Assembly (NCBI GenBank): GCA_020061355.1
Contig: JAGUYK010000025.1
Span: 1 to 47,814, forward strand
Length of the DNA stretch: 47,814 nt
Reading direction: 5' to 3'
Source: Ignavibacteriales bacterium
Lineage (GTDB): Bacteria; Bacteroidota; Ignavibacteria; Ignavibacteriales; Melioribacteraceae
Shown here: piece after piece, positions 26,749 through 34,984 of the stretch
Numbering within the stretch: position 1 is the stretch's first letter
Layout of the letters: every line of letters begins with the position of its first letter
Notes under the pieces: model-generated
Told to the model about the DNA's origin: nothing
Database searches by the model: none
Seen by the model: only the letters and a program-made list of their open reading frames with translations
Translations under genes and position numbers: made by a program

Positions 26749-27225
26749 ATTTCAATGCAAGAAAGTGACATTTTCATAGCAGTTAAGGTATATCATCATG
26801 GCAAAGATCAAAAAGAATGAAAATATAAGTTCAGAAAATATCACTTCACTCTTTAATTTTAATTCCGCTGAAAAAGAAAGTGATTTCGCAGAGAAAATAT
26901 TCAACACTGTGCGGGAACCTTTACTTTTATTGGATAAAGATTTAAGAGTAGTTAAAGCAAGTCGTTCATTCTATGATTTCTTTAAAGTAACCTCCCAGAA
27001 AACGATTGGAAAACTAATCTATGATCTCGGAAACCGTCAATGGAATATTCCTAAACTGAGAGAACTGCTGGAAACAATCCTTCCCGGGAAAACAACATTC
27101 GACAATTATGAAGTTGAACACGACTTTTCTACAATTGGTAATAGGACTATGCTTTTGAATGCCCGGCAAATTCAAAGAGGATCAGAAAAAGAACAGATGA
27201 TCCTTCTTGCCATTGAGGACATCAC
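26710..27225 (+). repeat. Leader plus first PAS unit, duplicated block (copy A)
   Basis: From the element through the first PAS unit this block is nearly the same as 34469-34984, at a constant offset of 7759 bases. I counted about eight differences by eye in the first 280 bases, and the match weakens after the ERK codons that end the PAS unit. Confidence 0.85.
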
Positions 27226-29704
27226 TGAACGTAAGGAAATAGAAGCCGGTCTGGAAAAAACCCGTAAAGAACTTGCTGTAATTAAAATATCTGCAGATGA
27301 AGTGAGTGAATTCGCTGAAAATTTAATCAACACCATACGTGAGCCTTTAATCGTTTTGGATCAGGATTTAAGGGTTGTCTCCGCCAGCCGCTCTTTCTAT
27401 GAAGTCTTTATGGTAAAAATTGAAGAGACCGTGGGACATCTTATCTATGAACTTGGAAATCGCCAGTGGGATATCCCCAAACTTCGGGAACTGCTGGAAG
27501 ACATCCTGCCCAAAATGTCAACTTTTGATAACTATGAGGTTGAACACGATTTTTTGAACATTGGCAGACGGATCATGCTTTTAAATGCACGGAGGATCCC
27601 CAGTTTACCTGAAAAGCCGAAAGTTATTCTTCTGGCTATTGAAGATATCACCAAGCGTAAAGAGATAGAAGCCGGCTTGGAAAAGACCCGGGAAGAACTG
27701 GTAGTCATTAAAAAGTCCGCGGATGAAGCCCTTGAATATGCTGACAGCACCATCAATACGATTCGTGAACCTTTAATCGTTTTGGACCAGGATTTAAAAG
27801 TTGTCTCAGCGAGTCGCGCCTTCTATGAAGTCTTTAAGGTAAAGCCTGAAGAGACTGTGGGACAGCTTATCTATGACCTTGGAAATAAGCAGTGGGACAT
27901 CCCCAAATTGCGGGAACTGCTGGAAACCATCCTTCCCCAGAAGGCCTCTTTCGATAACTATGAAGTAGAACACGATTTTTCTACAATAGGTAAACGCATC
28001 ATGCTTTTGAATGCCCGGCAAATTCAAAGAGGATCGGGAAAAGAGCAGATAATACTTCTTGCTATTGAAGACATAACCATACGTAAGGAAATAGAAGCCG
28101 GTCTTGAAAAGACCCGTAAAGAACTTGCGGTGATTAAAATATCTGCAGATGATGTAAGCGAATTCGCCGAGAACATAATCAACACAGTGCGTGAACCTTT
28201 ACTTGCACTGGATCAAGAGTTAAGAGTAGTTAAAGCGAGCCGTTCGTTCTATGATTTTTTCAAAGTTAACTCCGAAGAAACAATTGGAACGCTTATCTAT
28301 GATCTTGGAAATAAACAGTGGAATATACCAAAACTGAGAGAATTGCTGGAGACAATCCTTCCTAAAAAAACAACATTCGACAACTATGAAGTCGAACACG
28401 ATTTTTCTACAATTGGAAAACGCATCATGCTTTTGAATGCCCGGCAAATTGAGAGAGGATTACGAGGCAAAGAGCGGATAATACTTCTTGCCATTGAGGA
28501 TATAACTGAACGTAAAAAAAATGAGAACGAACTTTCAAAAGCAAAAGCAGAAGCTGAACAGGCAAATTTTGCAAAGAGTGAGTTCCTTTCACGTATGAGT
28601 CACGAACTTAGAACACCAATGAATTCAATTCTCGGCTTTGCACAATTGATGGATATGGGAGAATTAAATCCTTCTCACAAAAAAGGTGTGGCTCAGATCT
28701 TGAAAAGCGGTAAGCATCTTTTGAATTTAATAAATGAAGTGCTCGATATGGCAAAGATTGAAGCTGGACGGCTGACGGTTTCCATTGAGCCGGTTGAAAT
28801 TTTCGGAATTATTTTGGACACGATAGATATTGTTCGTCATCTCGCTGAAGAAAATCAGATCACACTCGAATCAGATGCTTCGACGACTACAAGACTTTTT
28901 GTACAAACAGATCAGCAGCGTTTGAAACAAGTTCTCTTGAATTTAATTAACAATGCAGTTAAGTATAATCGGCAAGGCGGTTCGGTGAAGGTCGAATGTA
29001 AAATACAGAAGTTAGAAGGGAAAAATGAAAATGTAGTTCGGATTAGTGTGACTGATACGGGAAAAGGTATAGCTAAAGAATACATGGAAAAACTTTTTAA
29101 ACCATTCGAACGTATTGGCGCTGAACGAACGGAAACTGAAGGCACTGGGCTAGGATTAGCTATTTCTGAAAAATTGATAAAAGCAATGGGCGGGAAAATT
29201 GGTGTTGTAAGTGAGTTCGGCAAAGGAAGCACTTTTTGGGTTGAACTGCCGCAGACGGAAAGTCAACTAGAACAATATGAACGAATAAGTGAAACGGTAA
29301 AACCGGAAACTGAAATAGCAAAGTGTAGCGGTACTATTTTGTATATCGAAGATAATCTTTCGAACATACAATTAGTTGAACAGATTTTAGAAATGCATCG
29401 TCCATCAATTAAATTGATTACGAATATATATGGTAAAAATGCAGTTCAATTTGCAATTGATTACACGCCGAATTTAATTCTGCTTGATCTCGATCTGCCC
29501 GATATACATGGTAGTGAAGTGATAAAGCTGTTACATGCAGAACCAATAACAGCGGAAATACCGGTTATTATTCTAAGCGCAGATGCAATGACAAAACAGA
29601 TCGAGCAATTAATGAAAGCCGGAGCTGAAGATTATCTAATAAAACCGATTGATGTAGTACAATTTTTAAAATTAGCGGATGAGTGGATGAAGAAAAAAAT
29701 ATAG
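26798..29704 (+). CDS. Hybrid histidine kinase with four tandem PAS units and a receiver
   Basis: This 968-residue protein has no membrane segment, so it should sense in the cytoplasm. Four PAS units begin at about residues 29, 171, 313 and 455, with an exact 142-residue period, each ending in AIEDITxRKE. A short coiled coil leads to HisKA (MSHELRTP, phosphoacceptor His602). HATPase motifs follow (NLINNAVKYN, DTGKGIA, GTGLGLAI), then a C-terminal receiver (ILYIEDN, LILLDLDLPDIHG, LIKPID). Units 1 and 4 resemble each other (SRSFYDFFKV), as do 2 and 3 (SRxFYEVFxV). The HisKA-to-receiver part is very close to that of the next kinase, so they are recent paralogues. It is expressed behind element copy 4, with AAGG upstream of ATG. 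Confidence 0.95.
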   Translation: MAKIKKNENISSENITSLFNFNSAEKESDFAEKIFNTVREPLLLLDKDLRVVKASRSFYDFFKVTSQKTIGKLIYDLGNRQWNIPKLRELLETILPGKTTFDNYEVEHDFSTIGNRTMLLNARQIQRGSEKEQMILLAIEDITERKEIEAGLEKTRKELAVIKISADEVSEFAENLINTIREPLIVLDQDLRVVSASRSFYEVFMVKIEETVGHLIYELGNRQWDIPKLRELLEDILPKMSTFDNYEVEHDFLNIGRRIMLLNARRIPSLPEKPKVILLAIEDITKRKEIEAGLEKTREELVVIKKSADEALEYADSTINTIREPLIVLDQDLKVVSASRAFYEVFKVKPEETVGQLIYDLGNKQWDIPKLRELLETILPQKASFDNYEVEHDFSTIGKRIMLLNARQIQRGSGKEQIILLAIEDITIRKEIEAGLEKTRKELAVIKISADDVSEFAENIINTVREPLLALDQELRVVKASRSFYDFFKVNSEETIGTLIYDLGNKQWNIPKLRELLETILPKKTTFDNYEVEHDFSTIGKRIMLLNARQIERGLRGKERIILLAIEDITERKKNENELSKAKAEAEQANFAKSEFLSRMSHELRTPMNSILGFAQLMDMGELNPSHKKGVAQILKSGKHLLNLINEVLDMAKIEAGRLTVSIEPVEIFGIILDTIDIVRHLAEENQITLESDASTTTRLFVQTDQQRLKQVLLNLINNAVKYNRQGGSVKVECKIQKLEGKNENVVRISVTDTGKGIAKEYMEKLFKPFERIGAERTETEGTGLGLAISEKLIKAMGGKIGVVSEFGKGSTFWVELPQTESQLEQYERISETVKPETEIAKCSGTILYIEDNLSNIQLVEQILEMHRPSIKLITNIYGKNAVQFAIDYTPNLILLDLDLPDIHGSEVIKLLHAEPITAEIPVIILSADAMTKQIEQLMKAGAEDYLIKPIDVVQFLKLADEWMKKKI
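26882..28585 (+). repeat. Four tandem 426-base PAS-coding repeats
   Basis: Equivalent codons (Asp/Glu-Phe/Tyr-Ala at the start of each PAS helix) occur at 26882, 27308, 27734 and 28160, so the period is exactly 426 bases in all three intervals. Order by similarity is A-B-B-A. Confidence 0.95.
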
Positions 29705-29868
29705 AGTATGAAGTGCGTTAATGGATTAAAGAAGAATGAGACTTAGTTTGAAGTAAATAGTTTTTATTTATGATGAACGATTTTATGCTGGAATTAAGTA
29801 CAAACTTCGAATAATGATAAAGTTATGGAGAATTATTTTTTTAGTATTATTAAACAAAGACTAGTATC

Positions 29869-32460
29869 ATGGAAATGATTGATAAAAAAGAAAATTCAAA
29901 TACAGCACTCGCAACTATTGCGGGTATAATTACAACTCTTATTGGTCTTCTCGTGCTCATCGGCTGGCAGTTTGATATTGCCATTCTAAAAAAAATTGCT
30001 TTTGGCGCAGTTACAATGAAATCAAATACAGCGGTGTGTTTTTTTCTTGCTGGTCTTGCGCTCATCATTTTACAAAGCTCAAAACGTTTTACTAACACAC
30101 TTGTAAGATTTCTTGCGCTGGTAATTATGCTTGTAGGAATTATTTCGTTATTCCAAAATATCTTTGGTTTGGATTTTGGCTTAGATGAAATTCTGTTCAG
30201 CGAACCGGATGTAGCACCCGGCATATTGCATTCCAACTTTATGGCACCTAACACTGCGTTGAATTTTTTGATGATTGGAATTGCTTTCTTTCTTCTAACG
30301 TTCAAAAGATTCCAGAGAAGTTTTTTAGTGGTTATTGGTATTGTTTTTCCGTTATCTATAAGCATTCTTTGGCTTATTGGTTATCTTACAAAATTTGTGG
30401 AAATAACCGTATTTTTTACCTATGTAGAAATGTCAATTTATGCAGCTGGTACGTTTATTATTTTGTGTCTTGGAATGGTTTTAACAGCTTATAAGCAGAA
30501 GCAGTCTTCGGTTACAGTCGAACAAAAACTCCTTATCGGACTTACTCTTATTGCCTCAGTAGTCATTTTCATCACACAACTTTCCTTTTCTGGTATTCAT
30601 TCTCTCCTTAACGCAAGTGAATTGGTCGAACACACACAACAAGTGAAACAGCAGCTTACTTCAATCCTTTTGAAAGTAGTTGATGTGGAGACAAGCGCAC
30701 GAGGTTTTGTTATTATCGGTGAGGATAGTTATGCTGAGCGGATGAAAAAATCATCGGTTGAACTTCCGATCGAACTCAAAAATCTTCGCATGCAAATAAG
30801 TGATAACCCAAACCAACTGGAAGCACTAACATTACTTGAGTATTTAGTAAATAAACGTATCGGATTATCGTGGCGCTTGTATCAAACCCGGCGGTCACAA
30901 GGTCTGGAAAAAGCGATTTTGTTCTTTTCAAACAACGAGGGAAAAATAATCACAGACAGTATACGAGTTATTGTTGCTCAGATGATGGCAGAAGAAAGCC
31001 GGCTTATGCAAACAAGAAATTCGAACGAAAAAGATCATTCAAGTAAAACCAAGATAATTATTTATTTCAGTCAGGCAATTCAGATGCTGCTGCTTGTACT
31101 TATATTTGTTTTTGTAAAAAGAGATGTGGCTAATCGTAAAAAAACCGAAGAAGAAATCCGAAATCTGAACGCTCACCTTGAGAAGAAGATAGAAGAAAGA
31201 ACTGCCCAGCTTGTACAAATAAATGAAAATCTTAATAAAGAAATTGAAGAAAGACATCGAGCTCAATTAGAAACTCAGAAAGCAAAAGAGGAAGCAGAAC
31301 GGGCAAACGTTGCAAAGAGTGAATTCCTTTCACGTATGAGTCATGAACTTAGAACGCCAATGAATTCAATTCTCGGTTTTGCACAATTGATGGAAATGGG
31401 AGAGCTGGTTCCAGCTCACAAAAAAGGTGTTAAGCAAATATTGAAAAACGGGATGCATCTTCTAGATTTAATAAATGAAGTGCTAGATATAGCAAGGATT
31501 GAATCTGGACGGATGACGATTTCGACAGAACCAGTTGAGATTTACAGTATTATTAAGGAAACTCTTGACATTGTTCGTCATCTCGCTGAAGAAAATCAAA
31601 TCGTGCTTGAATCAGATTCTTCAATGACAAAAAGACTATTTGCAAAAGCAGATCACCAACGTTTAAAACAAGTTCTTCTAAATTTAATTACCAATGCAGT
31701 TAAGTATAATATTAAAGGGGGTTCGGTAAAAATAGAAAGTAGAGTACAGAATATTGAATTAAAATTGGAGCAGCCGGCAAGTTTTATCCGCATTAGTATA
31801 ATTGATACCGGACAAGGTATTGCTCAAGAAGAAATTGAAAAATTATTTACTCCTTTCGTACGGATTGGCACTGAACGAGTTGAAACCGAAGGTACCGGAC
31901 TTGGATTAACCATTTCTAAAAAATTGATTGAAGCAATGGGTGGAAAAATTGGCGTTGAAAGTGAACTTGGCAAAGGAAGTACTTTCTGGATTGAACTGCC
32001 GCAAACGGAAAGTCAAAGGGATTGCTACGATCGAATAAATGAATTAACAAGACCCGAACCTGAAATAGCACAAGGCAAAGGAACTATTTTGTATATCGAA
32101 GATAATCTTTCGAACCTACAATTAGTTGATCAAATTTTAGAAACGCATCGTCCGGAAATTAAATTAATAACTAATATGTATGGTAGAAATGCAGTTCCAT
32201 TTGCGATTGATTACAAACCGGATTTAATTATGCTTGATCTCGATCTGCCTGATATTCATGGCAGTGATGTGTTGAAGCTGCTTCAAGCTGAACCTAAAAC
32301 AAAAGCGATACCGGTTGTAATCCTTAGTGCAGATGCAATGACAAGACAGATTAAGCAATTAAAGGAAGCCGGTGCTAAAGATTATCTCATAAAACCGATT
32401 GATGTAGTACAATTTTTAAAAATAGTGGACGAGAGGATTAGAAAAAGTAGTTTGGAGTAA
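29869..32460 (+). CDS. Membrane hybrid histidine kinase with CHASE3-like sensor
   Basis: The 863-residue protein starts with about six hydrophobic segments (residues 12-215, a MASE-like membrane sensor). A membrane helix and a CHASE3-like extracytoplasmic domain follow (about 220-400, VETSARGFVIIGEDSYAERM). After another membrane helix and a coiled coil come HisKA (SHELRTP, His492), HATPase (NLITNAVKYN, DTGQGIA, GTGLGLTI) and a receiver (ILYIEDN, LIMLDLDLPDIHG, LIKPID). The catalytic half is very close to the preceding kinase, although the sensors are unrelated, a clear case of sensor exchange. No copy of the dispersed element precedes it; the gap of 164 bases is AT-rich. Confidence 0.93.
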   Translation: MEMIDKKENSNTALATIAGIITTLIGLLVLIGWQFDIAILKKIAFGAVTMKSNTAVCFFLAGLALIILQSSKRFTNTLVRFLALVIMLVGIISLFQNIFGLDFGLDEILFSEPDVAPGILHSNFMAPNTALNFLMIGIAFFLLTFKRFQRSFLVVIGIVFPLSISILWLIGYLTKFVEITVFFTYVEMSIYAAGTFIILCLGMVLTAYKQKQSSVTVEQKLLIGLTLIASVVIFITQLSFSGIHSLLNASELVEHTQQVKQQLTSILLKVVDVETSARGFVIIGEDSYAERMKKSSVELPIELKNLRMQISDNPNQLEALTLLEYLVNKRIGLSWRLYQTRRSQGLEKAILFFSNNEGKIITDSIRVIVAQMMAEESRLMQTRNSNEKDHSSKTKIIIYFSQAIQMLLLVLIFVFVKRDVANRKKTEEEIRNLNAHLEKKIEERTAQLVQINENLNKEIEERHRAQLETQKAKEEAERANVAKSEFLSRMSHELRTPMNSILGFAQLMEMGELVPAHKKGVKQILKNGMHLLDLINEVLDIARIESGRMTISTEPVEIYSIIKETLDIVRHLAEENQIVLESDSSMTKRLFAKADHQRLKQVLLNLITNAVKYNIKGGSVKIESRVQNIELKLEQPASFIRISIIDTGQGIAQEEIEKLFTPFVRIGTERVETEGTGLGLTISKKLIEAMGGKIGVESELGKGSTFWIELPQTESQRDCYDRINELTRPEPEIAQGKGTILYIEDNLSNLQLVDQILETHRPEIKLITNMYGRNAVPFAIDYKPDLIMLDLDLPDIHGSDVLKLLQAEPKTKAIPVVILSADAMTRQIKQLKEAGAKDYLIKPIDVVQFLKIVDERIRKSSLE

Positions 32461-32710
32461 GAAGTAGGTTAATGAATGATTGAAGCAAGTTTTACGAACT
32501 TTACGTTTAATACTTTGAAGGATTTAAGCACGAAGAACGCAAAAAATAATTTTTAGATATATATGACGGGGTTGAAGAATGTTAAATAGTATTATTGATC
32601 ATCAGGTGAAATTTTACAAACGAAAAACTTTTTACTCCACGCTCCATTCTTTTTATTTTATAGAAGAGGACAGTCAAAAATGTTAAGTGATAATTTATAT
32701 GGAATAAATC

Positions 32711-34360
32711 ATGATTGATTCAACACTTAAAAATGCAAATATATTGATTGTTGATGATCAACAAGCTAACATTGATGTTCTTACCGGACTGCTTGATGCT
32801 AAAGGTTTTACTAACTATAAAACAACTAATGACTCTAGACAAGTTATTGGTTTACTCGAGGAGTTCAAACCAGATCTACTTTTGCTCGATCTGAACATGC
32901 CTCACTTAACCGGTTTTCAAGTGATGATACAATTGAAAGTTCTCATTCCAGCCAATACTTACTTTCCGATATTAGTACTAACCGCTGACATAACAACTGA
33001 ATCTAAACAAAAAGCACTAGCCAGCGGTGCAAGTGATTTTCTTACAAAACCGTTTGATTTGATAGAAGTTGACCTTCGAATAAAAAATCTGCTTAAAGCC
33101 CGCTATCTTCACCAGCAAATTGAAAATCAGAATCTGATTTTAGAAGAAAAGGTTAAGGAACGAACCATAGAACTTGAAAAGACAAACTTAGAATTGATCT
33201 CGGCAAAAGAAATAGCCGAAGAGATGAACAAATTGAAATCAATTTTCCTTGCTAATATGAGTCACGAATTACGCACACCGTTAATTTCTGTACTCGGATT
33301 TGCGGAATTGCTGCAGCTCGAATTGACTAACGCCGATCAATTGGAATTAGTAGATCAAGTTTTAGAAGGCGGAAGAAGATTAAATCTAACTCTTAATAGT
33401 ATTTTAGAATGGTCGAAGCTTGAATCAGAAAAGTTATCCTTAAAACTTTCTCCCTCTAACTTAGCAGTAGAAATTCATAAGAATATCGATATATATATGC
33501 CATTAGCTAAAGCAAAACAGCTATTTATTAATTCGGAGTTTAGTGATGCAAATCTAATAGCAAATATTGATACCGGGTTATTCGATAAAGCTTTTTTTCA
33601 ATTGATGCACAATGCAATAAAGTTTACAACCAAAGGTGGAATTTCTGTTACATTAAATCAGATCAAAAAAGAAGAAGTTGTCTGGGCAGTTATTAATGTT
33701 ATGGATACCGGTATTGGAATTCCTAGAGAAAGTTTAGATAAAATATTTGTCGAGTTTCGGCAAAGCAGCGAAGGTTTAAGCAGAAGTCACGAAGGCAGCG
33801 GACTTGGACTTTCACTTGCGAAAAAAATGATTGAGTTAATGAACGGCAAAATAGAAATTAAAAGTGAGGTCGAGAAAGGTTCCACTTTTTCTATCTGGTT
33901 GCCTACCGTTCTAGATGCAGCCGCTTTAAATCTAAAGGTTGAGGAGAAAATAAAAACTATTGCTGTTGAACCGGCAATTAAAAAAACCGGTGCATTGCCG
34001 GCGGTTTTACTTGTAGAAGATAATCCATCCAACCGTATGTTAGTAAAAAGAATGTTAGTGAATGATTATATAGTATATGAAGCCGAAGACGGATTTACGG
34101 GAATTGCGCTTGCTTCTAAAAATAATTTTAACCTCTTATTAATGGATATTAATTTAGGTTACGGAATTGATGGTATTGAAACCATGCATGAAATAAGAAA
34201 GATACCCGGTTATTTCAAAGTGCCAATCATTGCCGTTACTGCTTATGCTATGTTTGGGGAAAAAGATAGATTATTAAATGAAGGGTTTGATGATTACGTT
34301 CAGAAACCATTTACCAAAGTAGAATTAATTAATCATGTTAAAAATTTAGTAATCAATTAA
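32711..34360 (+). CDS. Receiver-HisKA-HATPase-receiver hybrid kinase
   Basis: This 549-residue soluble protein begins with a receiver (ILIVDDQQ, LLLLDLNMP, TKPFD, residues 9-130). A coiled coil, HisKA (NMSHELRTPL, His185), HATPase (HNAIKFTTKGG, DTGIGIP, GSGLGLSLA) and a second receiver (VLLVEDNPSN, LLMDINL, QKPFT, about 430-549) follow. Having a receiver at each end fits a phosphorelay hub that takes phosphate from other kinases nearby. There is no input domain other than the receiver and no DNA-binding output. The 250-base gap before it shows no element copy. Confidence 0.93.
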   Translation: MIDSTLKNANILIVDDQQANIDVLTGLLDAKGFTNYKTTNDSRQVIGLLEEFKPDLLLLDLNMPHLTGFQVMIQLKVLIPANTYFPILVLTADITTESKQKALASGASDFLTKPFDLIEVDLRIKNLLKARYLHQQIENQNLILEEKVKERTIELEKTNLELISAKEIAEEMNKLKSIFLANMSHELRTPLISVLGFAELLQLELTNADQLELVDQVLEGGRRLNLTLNSILEWSKLESEKLSLKLSPSNLAVEIHKNIDIYMPLAKAKQLFINSEFSDANLIANIDTGLFDKAFFQLMHNAIKFTTKGGISVTLNQIKKEEVVWAVINVMDTGIGIPRESLDKIFVEFRQSSEGLSRSHEGSGLGLSLAKKMIELMNGKIEIKSEVEKGSTFSIWLPTVLDAAALNLKVEEKIKTIAVEPAIKKTGALPAVLLVEDNPSNRMLVKRMLVNDYIVYEAEDGFTGIALASKNNFNLLLMDINLGYGIDGIETMHEIRKIPGYFKVPIIAVTAYAMFGEKDRLLNEGFDDYVQKPFTKVELINHVKNLVIN

Positions 34361-34467
34361 TAGTTTTATTGTTTCGAATGGTTTCCAAAAGCAAGCCTTA
34401 CATTTTGCTATATTTATAATAATCTATCAAAACCAAATCTATAGATAGAAGTTTATGTAAAAACTTC

Positions 34468-34507
34468 TAAAAGATGTAGTCCATTTTTCATCCCTTTGGA
34501 CTATGGA
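34468..34507 (+). repeat. Dispersed intergenic element, copy 5
   Basis: It reads AAAAGATGTAG, TCCATTTTTCA, TCCCTTTG, GACTATGG. It lies 50 bases before the ATG of the multi-PAS kinase and belongs to the duplicated block. Confidence 0.85.
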
Positions 34508-34984
34508 ATTTCAATGCAAGAAAGTGACATTTTCATAGCAGTTAGGGTATATCATCATGGCAAAGATCAAAAAGAATGAAAATATAAGTTCAGAAAATAT
34601 TACTTCACTCTTTAGTTTTAATTCCGCTGAAAAAGAAAGTGATTTCGCAGAGAAAATATTCAACACTGTGCGGGAACCTTTACTTTTGTTGGATAAAGAT
34701 TTAAGAGTAATTAAAGCAAGCCGTTCATTCTATGATTTCTTTAAAGTAACCTCCAATAAAACAATCGGAAAACTAATCTATGATCTCGGAAACCATCAAT
34801 GGAATATTCCTAAACTGAGAGAACTGCTGGAGACAATCCTTCCCGAGAAAACAACATTCGACAATTATGAAGTAGAACACGACTTTTCTAAAATCGGTAA
34901 ACGCATCATGCTTTTAAATGCCAGGAAAATTCCAAGAGGATTATCAGAAGAACAGATGATCCTTCTTGCCATAGAGGACATTAC
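34469..34984 (+). repeat. Leader plus first PAS unit, duplicated block (copy B)
   Basis: Near-identical to 26710-27225 through the element, the leader and the first PAS unit. The two genes then differ completely. Confidence 0.85.

Larger units (their letters stand above)
26470..26797 (+). other. 328-base intergenic region with terminator and element
   Basis: No ORF is called. It contains a second GAAAGGTTTGC hairpin (26618-26643), then element copy 4 (26710-26748), then a leader of about 50 bases to the kinase start. The leader and element are repeated before the kinase at 34557. Confidence 0.7.

Noticed and set aside
26710..34507. TAGTCC and GGACTA inverted repeat within the element as an operator palindrome.
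   Set aside because: It exists only in the two copies that belong to the duplicated leader block; other copies have GCCCGAT, GGTCGAT or GGCGGAT in that place.
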